A stretch of DNA of 64,000 nt, from contig NZ_CP139482.1 of assembly GCF_041222825.1 (NCBI RefSeq), forward strand, positions 2,263,001-2,327,000, in the 5' to 3' direction. The notes below the pieces were generated by a model, which saw nothing but the letters and a program-made list of their open reading frames with translations, was not told the DNA's origin and did no database searches. Shown piece after piece: positions 57,026 through 64,000 of the stretch (position 1 is the stretch's first letter; each line of letters begins with the position of its first letter). The translations under genes and the position numbers were made by a program. This DNA comes from Candidatus Thalassolituus haligoni. GTDB lineage: Bacteria > Pseudomonadota > Gammaproteobacteria > Pseudomonadales > Oceanobacteraceae.

Positions 57026-57472
57026 GTGCAGCCAATTCATTGGAGCCCGGAATTTGAAACCGGTATTGATATTATTGATTCTCAGCACAAACGTATTTTC
57101 GACTATTTACAAGAAGTTGATGCTGCCATCAAGCAACGGGATGACCTTAAAATCCGGGCTGTCGCCAAAGCGCTGATCGACTACTCCATTTCACACAACG
57201 CATTCGAAGAAAGCCTGATGGAACAAGCGAATTACCCCGTCTTAAAGGCTCATGCCAAAGTTCATGAAGCCTTCCGGCGACGAGCGGTCAGTTATGACCA
57301 GCGACTGGAAAATGGCGAAGACAGCATCAAAGTCGCCAAAGAAGTGCGTTCGGATATTGGCTTATGGTTGACCAATCATATTCAACGCGATGACAAGCAC
57401 TATGTCCCTTATGTCAAAAAAACGCTGGAAGGCAACTTTGTGCGGCGCATGGTGAAACACTTTTTTGCTTAA
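57026..57472 (+). CDS. Bacteriohemerythrin
   Basis: Single-domain hemerythrin that binds O2 at a non-heme di-iron centre. GTG 57026 preceded by AAGGA gives 148 residues. All seven iron ligands are in place: His21 (DSQHKRIF), His57 and Glu61 (SHNAFEE), His76 and His80 (HAKVH), His118 and Asp123 (NHIQRDD). There is no signal peptide or fused signalling domain, so it is a free cytoplasmic oxygen carrier or sensor. It stands alone between the HTH gene and the integron remnant. Confidence 0.93.
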   Translation: MQPIHWSPEFETGIDIIDSQHKRIFDYLQEVDAAIKQRDDLKIRAVAKALIDYSISHNAFEESLMEQANYPVLKAHAKVHEAFRRRAVSYDQRLENGEDSIKVAKEVRSDIGLWLTNHIQRDDKHYVPYVKKTLEGNFVRRMVKHFFA

Positions 57473-57541
57473 GTGTAAATAAAGCCAGTCTGCATCCGTG
57501 AACAGAATGGCACCCGATTATGTGAATTATTTGCTTGTTTT

Positions 57542-57805
57542 TTAGAAGGACCGACTACCGACTTTTTTAAATAGGACTTTATTTTGATCCTGTAAGTGGC
57601 GCGCAATTGTGGCAAAAATCCAACCCGTTTTATTATCGATTTTATTACCTTGCGGGTATGCAGGCTTTTTTAAATCAAGTTGCTCTTTGATATAGGTTGC
57701 AGACACCCAAGATTCACTAAAGCCAGATTCAGAAGATTTAATAAATTTACAAACTTCATCTGACATTGCATTAAACAACTCATCTACTTTCGATTTATTA
57801 GACAC
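57542..57805 (-). CDS. Unknown gene, likely integron cassette
   Basis: An 87-residue ORF starting with GTG and preceded by a strong AGGAGG site. It is AT-richer than its surroundings. The protein is charged and soluble: VDELFNAMSDEVCKFIKSSE, then FSESWVSATYIKEQL and TGWIFATIARHLQDQNKVLF, which may form a small winged-helix-like fold; no family recognised. It begins 15 nt after the end of an attC-like site and runs away from the broken integrase, the arrangement of a cassette gene. Its own 3' attC is not clear. Confidence 0.6.
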   Translation of the reverse strand: MSNKSKVDELFNAMSDEVCKFIKSSESGFSESWVSATYIKEQLDLKKPAYPQGNKIDNKTGWIFATIARHLQDQNKVLFKKVGSRSF

Positions 57806-57819
57806 GAGGCCTCCTATTC

Positions 57820-57918
57820 ACATAACTCTTACATAAGCGGAAAATTATAGTTGGCTATAATGTTTGAGGAACGAAAAACAGCCAACTGTAATTTTTCCGT
57901 TTAATGTTCTTGTTAGCT
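57820..57918 (-). repeat. attC-like recombination site (99 nt)
   Basis: Imperfect inverted repeat between the two unknown genes. The arms at about 57838-57858 and 57878-57900 pair over 21 positions (19 matches) with one bulged base; the common core is GTTGGCT. The outer ends are GTTAGCT (57912-57918) and ACATAAC (57820-57826), each one base off the attC core pattern GTTRRRY / RYYYAAC. The site starts on the base after a stop codon and ends 15 nt before the next start codon, as in cassette arrays. Confidence 0.65.
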
Positions 57919-58374
57919 TTAGACTTTAGCCCAAACTCGAAGCAACACAGTGAAGTCTATACAAGAAGACCATATGCGCTTTGCTTCACACTCTAATTCG
58001 GGTAAATCTATAGATATACCATCACTTTTTAAAGTAGAGACTTTGAACTTTAAAAACTCGCCTGACATGTCAGCATAAACAGGATTATGAGCAACAAGAT
58101 TTCTATATTCAATGTCATCTGACACTTGTTCAAACAAAGAAGTAGCTAATAAGTTAATGCCACATTCGTTATTATATAATTCTTGAATTCGGGCAAGGCG
58201 TTCTTTAAAGCTATCTTTAAAATATTTATTTTTTGAGAAGTGTGATTGATACTTTATTAATAACTCACCTTCCACTCGGGAAAGTGACATCACTATTTTA
58301 CCTACAGCAGACTCCCATCGCTCAAAATCTAATTCATCATCCATGCTTGCCTCTAAAGCTAACAGTTTATTCAT
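57919..58374 (-). CDS. Unknown gene, likely integron cassette
   Basis: A 151-residue soluble protein, AT-rich relative to neighbours. The N-terminal half is helical (ERWESAVGKIVMSLSRVEGEL, in part; then ERLARIQELYNNECG) and contains EYRNLVAHNPVY, the RNxxAH type motif seen in HEPN-like and abortive-infection-type helical proteins; this is only a resemblance. Alternative start ATG 58344. Its stop touches the attC-like site directly, and it runs opposite to the integrase, so I take it as a first cassette. Function unknown. Confidence 0.6.
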   Translation of the reverse strand: MNKLLALEASMDDELDFERWESAVGKIVMSLSRVEGELLIKYQSHFSKNKYFKDSFKERLARIQELYNNECGINLLATSLFEQVSDDIEYRNLVAHNPVYADMSGEFLKFKVSTLKSDGISIDLPELECEAKRIWSSCIDFTVLLRVWAKV

Positions 58375-58610
58375 GCGCAGGCGCGTTTTTCTGGTGGCAC
58401 GATTTATTGCGAGAGGAAGGCAGGTATTTGAATTGATTGATGATTTCCGCTTTCACCGAACTCTCCTCCCTGGAAAAACACGCATGCTCGTTTTTCTGTT
58501 TTAACGTGCGCATTAATTTTGAGTTAAAAACGCAAAACCATTAAACTTCATGAGGTTACGCTAACACCAACCGAAAAAACACGCAAGCTCTCTGGAAATA
58601 CGCGCATGGA
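58372..58610. repeat. Four copies of a motif near the attI region
   Basis: A motif of the form GGAAAAACACGCATGC occurs at 58471-58486, as AAAAAACACGCAAGCT at 58574-58589, as GGAAATACGCGCATGG at 58594-58609, and inverted at 58372-58394 (reverse complement CCAGAAAAACGCGCCTGCGC). The copies differ at several positions. They fill the interval between the cassette gene and intI where attI would be expected. No attI core could be fixed. Confidence 0.5.
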
Positions 58611-58630
58611 TTTTCTCTTCGATTTTATTA

Positions 58631-58650
58631 TACTGATCATGCATACAGTT
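58631..58650 (+). promoter_or_regulatory. LexA box in front of intI
   Basis: TACTGATCATGCATACAGTT keeps the CTG-N10-CAG spacing and the outer bases of the E. coli LexA site. It overlaps a -10-like TATACT (58629-58634), 20 nt upstream of the integrase start codon. SOS control of integron integrases through such sites is established in other bacteria. Confidence 0.72.
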
Positions 58651-58670
58651 CTTTCAGGAGGAGTAGAACC

Positions 58671-59204
58671 ATGGGTAAAAGTCCGTTTTTAAACCAGATC
58701 TCGCGTTTCATGCGGCTGAATGGATACAGCCTTCGAACAGAAAAAACTTACCTCTACTGGATCAAAGCCTACATACGCTTTCAGCAACGCCAACACCCGG
58801 ATCTGATGGGGCCTGTTGAGGTCATGGGTTTTCTGGATCACCTGGCATCTGACCAGCATGTGTCATCGCCAGCATGAGTCATAGAATAGCCAGCGAGTTG
58901 CCCTGAATGCTCTGGTATTTTTGTACGACAAGTTTCTTCAGCGTCCTTTGAGCGGGCTGGATTTCAATCGAGCGAACAAACCGAGGCGTATTCCTGTCGT
59001 TTTGAATCGCTCAGAAGTTCAGGCAATTTTTAATCAACTGGGCGGCCGTAACCGTCTGTTATTTGCACTGCTCTATGGTTCTGGACTGCGGATCACCGAA
59101 TATTTGAGGCTACGAGTCAAGGATATTAACTTCGATGCCGGGTCTTTGACGGTTCACGATGGCAAGCGTGGCTCAAAACCGGACATTAATCCCGGTCCAA
59201 TCTG
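58671..59204 (+). pseudogene. intI: Integron integrase intI, frameshifted and truncated
   Basis: Tyrosine recombinase of the integron type, broken. ATG 58671 with CAGGAGGAG gives MGKSPFLNQISRFMRLNGYS and the SAM-like N-terminal domain up to HLASDQHVSSPA, where a stop appears (58875-58877). The next part continues in another frame from about 58888 (QRVALNALVFLYDKFLQ), through LLYGSGLRITEYLRLRVKDI, which includes the first catalytic Arg, to VHDGKRGSK, after which similarity ends. About 13 extra bases at 58875-58890 cause the shift. The His-Arg-Tyr C-terminal catalytic half is missing, so no active enzyme can be made. Confidence 0.85.
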
Positions 59205-59624
59205 AATTGCACTAAATATATACAGTTTTTATAAAGCAGCGACCCATGACTTCCAGCCCGTTTTTCAACGAGATCGAATTCAAGGGTCAGAATTCATGAG
59301 GTCAGGAATTCACAGCATTTTATTACTGGTTGAATCAGTGGATTACCTCACAGCTTACACAGCAGACGGCAAGCTCCACAGCAGCAATGCTCTGGCAGAA
59401 AACGTCACCACCCCTTCTCCATTGGTCGTAGTGGCTTTTTGCTGCAGGGCGCAAGAGGTCAGTGCAACGTGCTGCTCTGAAGCGCCCATTTTTCTGTGTG
59501 ATTTTTCCAATCTAACGTCAGTTGGAAGCAGCACATTTGAAACCGAAGTGCCAGGAGCCTGCCGGACTGATTAATAATTCCTGATCAGACAGGTAGAAGC
59601 TTTGCAGGCCGACCTGAAGTGCAC
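59205..59624. other. Gene-free decayed stretch right of intI
   Basis: 420 nt with no supported gene. It contains a LexA-like half site (ATATATACAGTTTT near 59214-59228) and two near-copies of GGTCAGAATTCA (about 59285-59312) rich in GAATTC. A 92-codon open frame at 59296-59574 has no protein-like character. The lost 3' half of intI is not recognisable here. It is the junction to the efflux operon. Confidence 0.45.
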
Positions 59625-62600
59625 TTATATCTCCTCTGGTTTCAATACAGGACGCCCCGCCAGCTTGTTCAGCAGCTGATCCAGCAGCACATACAGGGCG
59701 GGCAACACCAGCAAGCAGATAAAGGTGGTAAACAGGATCCCGAACCCGAGCGATACCGCCATCGGCGTAATAAACTGCGCCTGGCGGGAGGTTTCAAATA
59801 CCATCGGAGCCAAGCCACCAAAGGTCGTCAGCGTGGTCAGCAAAATGGGGCGAAAGCGCCGCACTCCGGCTTCGCTGATCGCTTCGAGCGCCGTCAGACT
59901 CCGCTTCGCCCGGATGCGGTTGGCATAATCGACCAGAATCAGACTGTCGTTCACCACTACCCCGGCCAATGCCACAATGCCCATAATGCTGATAATCGAC
60001 AAGCTGTAACCCAGCAGGATATGGCCGAGGATTGCCCCGGCGGCACCAAACGGGATCACCAGCATCACCAGTAATGGCTGGCCGTAACTGCGGAACGGAA
60101 TCGCCAGCAAGACGTAAATCAGTAGCAAGGAGAAGAAGCCGTACAGCTGCATGGCACTCATGCTTTCCCGCGTATCGGCCTGACGTCCGCGAAAATCAAA
60201 ATCCAGCGTCGGGTATTGGGCTTGCAGGTCGACAAAGGCTTCTTGCTGTAATACCGTCATCACCGCCGGAATCTGCGTCCGGGGTTCCACATCGGCGGTC
60301 ACACTCACCACTTGTTTACCCGCCCGCCGCGAAATACTGGAAGGGGCCACGGTTTTTGCCAGCGTTGCCACTTCTGCCAGAGGCACGTAACCACCCGCTG
60401 GAGTGCGGATCATCAGACGTTCAATATCGGCACTGTAACGGCGTTCATTTTGTGGCAGCCGCACCAGTACCGTTACTTCATTCCGCTGCCGCTGCTGACG
60501 CAAGGCCCGAGCGCCGTACAACGCCGCCCGGACTTGCATGGCAACGTCGTCCGACTCCAGCCCCAGGCTGCGACCCAGGTCGTTAATTTCCACGTCCCAT
60601 TGCGGTTTGCCACTGCTAAAGCTGCTGGCAATATCCTTGACGCCTCCCAGCTGTGCCATAAACACCGCCAGGTCGTCACTGGCCCGAGCCAGCAAGCGGG
60701 TATCGGTGCCACGCAGTTCCACAGTCAGGCCGCGCCCACCCGATGGGCCGCCACCCCGTTCAGAATCAAAGGTGATACTGCGAATGCCGGGGATTTCTCC
60801 CATGGCTGTGCGCCAGCGTTTGGCGACTTCATGAGCAGAAATCGGCCGAATTTCGGAATCCACCAGCCGCGCTTCCACTTCAACGGTTGAGCCATCGATG
60901 CTGCCTTCCACACTCACCAGCAGCGGTGTTCCTGCGGCCTCGACCGGTGCAACAATATCGCGCAGCCGCGCTTCCAGTTGCAGCCGAACGTCCAGCGCCT
61001 GCTCAAAAGGCGCATTGGATGGCAGCTCCACCTGAGCGACAGTAAATTCACCTTCAAGTCGTGGAAACATACTGAAACCCATGCGGCCACTGAAGGCCCA
61101 GGCCAGCACGGTGATGCCCAGCGCCAGTGCGATCGCCAGGGTTAATCCAGGGTTACGCAAACTGCGGCCCAGCAGCGGGCGGTACACCCTCTCGATAAAG
61201 CGCCCAAGCTGGCCATCCACTGCCTCTTGTATGGCATCCAGCTTGCGCCCCAGTCGGCTCTCCGGCTTTTCTTTCAGATGCGCCAGGTGCGACGGCAGAA
61301 TAAACAATGCTTCCAGCCAGGAGATCAGAAAACAGCTGATCACCACGATCGGAATCGCCAGGAACAGCTTGCCCATCATGCCGGGCAGCGCCAACAGCGG
61401 TAGAAACGCCGCGACGTTGGTCAGAATTGCAAACGCCAGCGGACTGGCCACTTCACGAGCGCCCACCACTGCCGCGTCGGCAAACGGCATGCCCTGCTGC
61501 ATATGTTCGTAAATATTTTCACCGGCAATAATGGCGTCATCCACCACGATCCCGAGGGCAACAATGAAGGCAAACATCGAGATCATGTTGATGGAAACAT
61601 CCACCGCTGGCAGTAACAGCAAGGATCCCAGAAAGGCCGTCGGAATGCCCATGGTGACCCAGAACGCCAGTCGGTATTCCAGAAACAGACTGAGCAACAC
61701 CAGTACCAGAATCAAGCCGATAGCGGCATTTTTGATCAGCAAGCCCACTCGCTGATTGTAGGTTTTGCCATCATCATCGGTGACCACAATTTTGACACCC
61801 GGCGGTAGCCAGCTGCGAATGTCATCGAGTTTTTCATGTACTGCGGCCGCCACCGTCAGCGGCGTTTGCTGCTCGGCACGATAGACGTCGTAGCGAATTG
61901 CTTCCTGACCGTCGTAAGTCACCAACCGCCGGGCATCACCAAAGCCCTCTTGCACATGGGCAATATCACCCAGCCGCAAGCGCACACCAGCGGCATCGGC
62001 AATCACCGGGATGTCATTAAACTCCCCGGCCCAGTAACGACGTTGGTCCAGTGCCACCAGAATATCGCCGCCCGGTGTCTTGACCGTACCGGCGCTTTGT
62101 TCAATGGCGTTATTGCCAACAGCGCTGGCGATGTCCTGCAAGGTCAGACCGTAACGCTGCAATTCTGCCTGGGGGATTTCTATATGGATTTCTTCATCCG
62201 GGGTGCCGGTCAGCTCGACCTTGGAGATATCCGCTGAGGACAACAGTTCATCTTTTACCTGTTCGGCCAAACGCTTCAGCGCAAAGGTATCCAGCGGTCC
62301 AAAAATCGCCATTTCCACCACACTGATATTACGGCTGGCAATTCTGACGATGGGGGTTTCCATTTGCGCCGGAAAGGTCGTGATCCGATTCACCGCCTGC
62401 TGCACATCCTGATAGGCCTGCTGGCGGTCGGTGCCATTGTCGAGTTCGATATTGATTCTGGCACTGCCCTGGGAGGCGGTGGAATTCACTTCTTTCAGGC
62501 CATCAACGGCAGCCAGCTCGTTCTCGATAGGCAGTACAACACCTTGTTCCATCTCCGTCGGCGTCGCCCCCGGATAGCCAACCTGAACGATCACAGCCTC

Positions 62601-62744
62601 GGCTTCGTAGGATGGAATAAACTCCTTGCGGATCGTCAGCGACATCATAAAACCACCGAGAATCAGTACCGCCATCAGCAGGTTGGGAGCCACCCCATGA
62701 CGCGACATCCAGGCGATCGGGCCATTCCCTTGCGCCACACTCAT
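59625..62744 (-). CDS. RND family efflux pump, inner-membrane subunit
   Basis: A 1039-residue proton-driven pump of the AcrB/MexB superfamily. Twelve helices in two halves; the proton-relay aspartates are Asp402-Asp403 in VALGIVVDDAIIAGENI, and the second half repeats the pattern in MGIVALAGVVVNDSLILVDY. The N-terminus APNLLMAVLILGGFMMSLTI and the PNLLM-type subgroup features place it nearer the poorly characterised HAE-1-like pumps than classical AcrB. Substrate unknown. It overlaps the fusion protein gene by 4 nt. No clear terminator follows. Confidence 0.93.
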   Translation of the reverse strand: MSVAQGNGPIAWMSRHGVAPNLLMAVLILGGFMMSLTIRKEFIPSYEAEAVIVQVGYPGATPTEMEQGVVLPIENELAAVDGLKEVNSTASQGSARINIELDNGTDRQQAYQDVQQAVNRITTFPAQMETPIVRIASRNISVVEMAIFGPLDTFALKRLAEQVKDELLSSADISKVELTGTPDEEIHIEIPQAELQRYGLTLQDIASAVGNNAIEQSAGTVKTPGGDILVALDQRRYWAGEFNDIPVIADAAGVRLRLGDIAHVQEGFGDARRLVTYDGQEAIRYDVYRAEQQTPLTVAAAVHEKLDDIRSWLPPGVKIVVTDDDGKTYNQRVGLLIKNAAIGLILVLVLLSLFLEYRLAFWVTMGIPTAFLGSLLLLPAVDVSINMISMFAFIVALGIVVDDAIIAGENIYEHMQQGMPFADAAVVGAREVASPLAFAILTNVAAFLPLLALPGMMGKLFLAIPIVVISCFLISWLEALFILPSHLAHLKEKPESRLGRKLDAIQEAVDGQLGRFIERVYRPLLGRSLRNPGLTLAIALALGITVLAWAFSGRMGFSMFPRLEGEFTVAQVELPSNAPFEQALDVRLQLEARLRDIVAPVEAAGTPLLVSVEGSIDGSTVEVEARLVDSEIRPISAHEVAKRWRTAMGEIPGIRSITFDSERGGGPSGGRGLTVELRGTDTRLLARASDDLAVFMAQLGGVKDIASSFSSGKPQWDVEINDLGRSLGLESDDVAMQVRAALYGARALRQQRQRNEVTVLVRLPQNERRYSADIERLMIRTPAGGYVPLAEVATLAKTVAPSSISRRAGKQVVSVTADVEPRTQIPAVMTVLQQEAFVDLQAQYPTLDFDFRGRQADTRESMSAMQLYGFFSLLLIYVLLAIPFRSYGQPLLVMLVIPFGAAGAILGHILLGYSLSIISIMGIVALAGVVVNDSLILVDYANRIRAKRSLTALEAISEAGVRRFRPILLTTLTTFGGLAPMVFETSRQAQFITPMAVSLGFGILFTTFICLLVLPALYVLLDQLLNKLAGRPVLKPEEI

Positions 62745-63931
62745 GGCCGGACTCCCGCCGACGTAGCGGTGTCAGTCGCTGATGCACGGGTCGCCAGACG
62801 CACCGGCATGCCTGCCGTCACGCTATCCAGGCGATTCACCAACAGTTGATCGCCTGGCTGTAATCCAGAGCCAACCCAGGCCAGCGTTCGACCTTGATAA
62901 AGTACTTCAGGTTTACGCAGTATCATCTTGTTATTGTTAACAACCCATAGGCTGCCGTCGTCGTTCATCTGTTGCAATGGCACCGTAATGCTATTGCGGA
63001 TGGGCTTGCCTTGCAGCTCGACTGAGACAAAATCATTCAGCAGCAGTACCGGCTCAGCAGGATGATTCAGACTCAACGGATCACGCACCGCCACCATCAA
63101 CCGTGCCTGACGGTCGTTGCTATCCACTCCGGGCAGCAAATTCAGAATCCGCGCTTCTCGGGTCTGACCGCCCCAACCAGGATGATGAAGCAGCACCGGG
63201 GCCTCCGGATCCAACCACGGCAAAAAGCCCCGAGGCACTTTGACTTCGACCCAGAATTCATCGGTATTAACCAGTTCAAACAAAGTCGCTGAATTGCCAA
63301 CCTGGCTGCCAGTCGCCACACCGCGTGACTGTATCTGGCCATTAAAGGGCATCGTTACCCGAGTACGGGACAGATTCAGTCGTGCCTGATTTACCGCCGC
63401 ACGGGCATTGAGCAAAGCCGCTTTGGCACTGGCAATTTGTGGTTCACGTAACACCAGCGCCCGATCCGAAGCTGCCAGCTGACGTGCCGCCAGCTGATAC
63501 TCATCGGCGGCCAGCGCCGACGCTCCCTGTTCAATATCCAGACTCGCCTGTGCCTGCACCAGAGCAGCTTCGCGCTGCTGTAATATCAGCTCGTAATCCC
63601 GTGGCTCGATGGTCAACAAGGCAGCACCCGCCTTGAGTGTGGCCCCTGGCACTGCCGCAGCCGCCACGGCCACGACCCGGCCGCTGACCTGCGCCTGCAG
63701 CGATACCTGCTCAGCCGCCATCACCTGGCCCCCGGCCTGCCAGACCGGACGAACATCCCCGCTGCCTGGCGGTTGCACTTCCACTAGCCGCGCCTGAACG
63801 TCAGGCTTGACTCGTGTTGGCACCGGCGCTGTTTTTAGTACGACCCAGGCAGCCGCACCGCCCAGTATCAGCACCAGCAGCACCAGCCATACTTTACCTG
63901 CCTGTTTTGTCATGCCTGTTTGTTGCTTCAT
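62741..63931 (-). CDS. RND efflux periplasmic adaptor (membrane fusion protein)
   Basis: A 396-residue HlyD/AcrA-type adaptor. One N-terminal transmembrane anchor at about 13-33, no lipobox, then the lipoyl half QVSGRVVAVAAAAVPGATLK, the helical hairpin at about 120-185 (rich in Ala/Gln), the barrel segment RVTMPFNGQIQSRGVATGSQV and a membrane-proximal domain ending RLDSVTAGMPV. ATG 63931 follows GGAGAG; a second ATG at 63913 is possible. It couples the pump to the outer-membrane channel whose gene end overlaps it by 4 nt. Confidence 0.92.
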   Translation of the reverse strand: MKQQTGMTKQAGKVWLVLLVLILGGAAAWVVLKTAPVPTRVKPDVQARLVEVQPPGSGDVRPVWQAGGQVMAAEQVSLQAQVSGRVVAVAAAAVPGATLKAGAALLTIEPRDYELILQQREAALVQAQASLDIEQGASALAADEYQLAARQLAASDRALVLREPQIASAKAALLNARAAVNQARLNLSRTRVTMPFNGQIQSRGVATGSQVGNSATLFELVNTDEFWVEVKVPRGFLPWLDPEAPVLLHHPGWGGQTREARILNLLPGVDSNDRQARLMVAVRDPLSLNHPAEPVLLLNDFVSVELQGKPIRNSITVPLQQMNDDGSLWVVNNNKMILRKPEVLYQGRTLAWVGSGLQPGDQLLVNRLDSVTAGMPVRLATRASATDTATSAGVRP

Positions 63932-64000
63932 TCTTGTGGCTCTCCAGCATCAGCCCCGGTGAAATCTCCGTGACTGACGGAGCGATACAGTTGAATTCGA
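63928..64000 (-). CDS. 3' end of an upstream operon gene, probably outer-membrane efflux protein
   Basis: Only the last 23 codons are in the window: RIQLYRSVSHGDFTGADAGE and three more residues, then TGA overlapping the adaptor ATG by 4 nt. The IQLYRSV part resembles the C-terminal ALVQLYKALGGGW-like ending of TolC/NodT family proteins, which would complete a tripartite efflux operon. The evidence is short; a different gene is possible. Confidence 0.5.
   Translation of the reverse strand, partial: RIQLYRSVSHGDFTGADAGEPQE

Noticed and set aside
57473..57541. A second attC site after the 87-residue cassette gene
   Set aside because: Only an AACAAG fragment resembles the first site; no paired arms or core boxes can be found.
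59296..59574. A 92-codon open frame right of the integrase remnant
   Set aside because: No ribosome site and the composition is not protein-like.

Overview
The window looks like chromosomal DNA of a free-living, aerobic, probably marine gammaproteobacterium of the Pseudomonadales/Oceanospirillales type. This is inferred from synteny and protein style, not from a marker gene. The supports are: tig-clpP-clpX-lon-hupB in one direction, a tRNA cluster between tig and folD, the comEC-exbB-exbD-msbA-lpxK-(Trm112-like)-murB envelope block, and lolD beside a LolC/E permease. Gene density is high, with many 1-17 nt overlaps.

Layout. 1-7250: protein quality control (trigger factor, ClpP, ClpX, Lon) and HU, followed by a Pro-Arg-His tRNA operon. 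7400-12800: folD, cysS, glnS, ppiB and lpxH. 12797-20540: lipid A and peptidoglycan precursor genes (murB, lpxK, msbA) with an ExbB/ExbD pair and the DNA-uptake channel ComEC. 20595-31413: a DUF2062 protein, lipoprotein release (LolD plus one permease), an agmatine-to-putrescine pair (aguA-aguB), two tandem histidine-phosphatase-fold proteins whose catalytic motif is lost, DinG helicase and an ExeA/GspB-like pair. 31686-42478: two small unknown genes, a CPA1-type antiporter, a putative outer-membrane protein, a ketopantoate-reductase-family enzyme, KatG, malate synthase G and a FUSC-family exporter.

42683-50135 is a complete heme-acquisition locus, all on the minus strand: TonB receptor, HmuY-like lipoprotein, HmuS-like cytoplasmic protein, then periplasmic binding protein, permease and ATPase. 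A Fur-box-like site overlaps the predicted promoter of the receptor. 50369-56261: CcoG, a MocR-type regulator, a DUF1513 protein and a SulP transporter.

56440-59624 is the accessory part: a small HTH protein, a hemerythrin, and what I read as the remnant of a chromosomal integron. It has a broken intI-like integrase preceded by a LexA-box-like site, and two unknown AT-rich genes running the opposite way, separated by a 99-nt attC-like imperfect inverted repeat. 59625-64000 is an RND efflux operon (truncated outer-membrane component, membrane-fusion protein, RND pump) that runs off the right edge.

The parts most worth a second look are the integron remnant with its unknown cassette genes, the tandem pseudo-phosphatases with a palindromic inverted repeat between them, and the Fur-type control of the HmuRY-HmuSTUV heme locus. 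No CRISPR array, rRNA gene, intact insertion sequence or prophage was seen.
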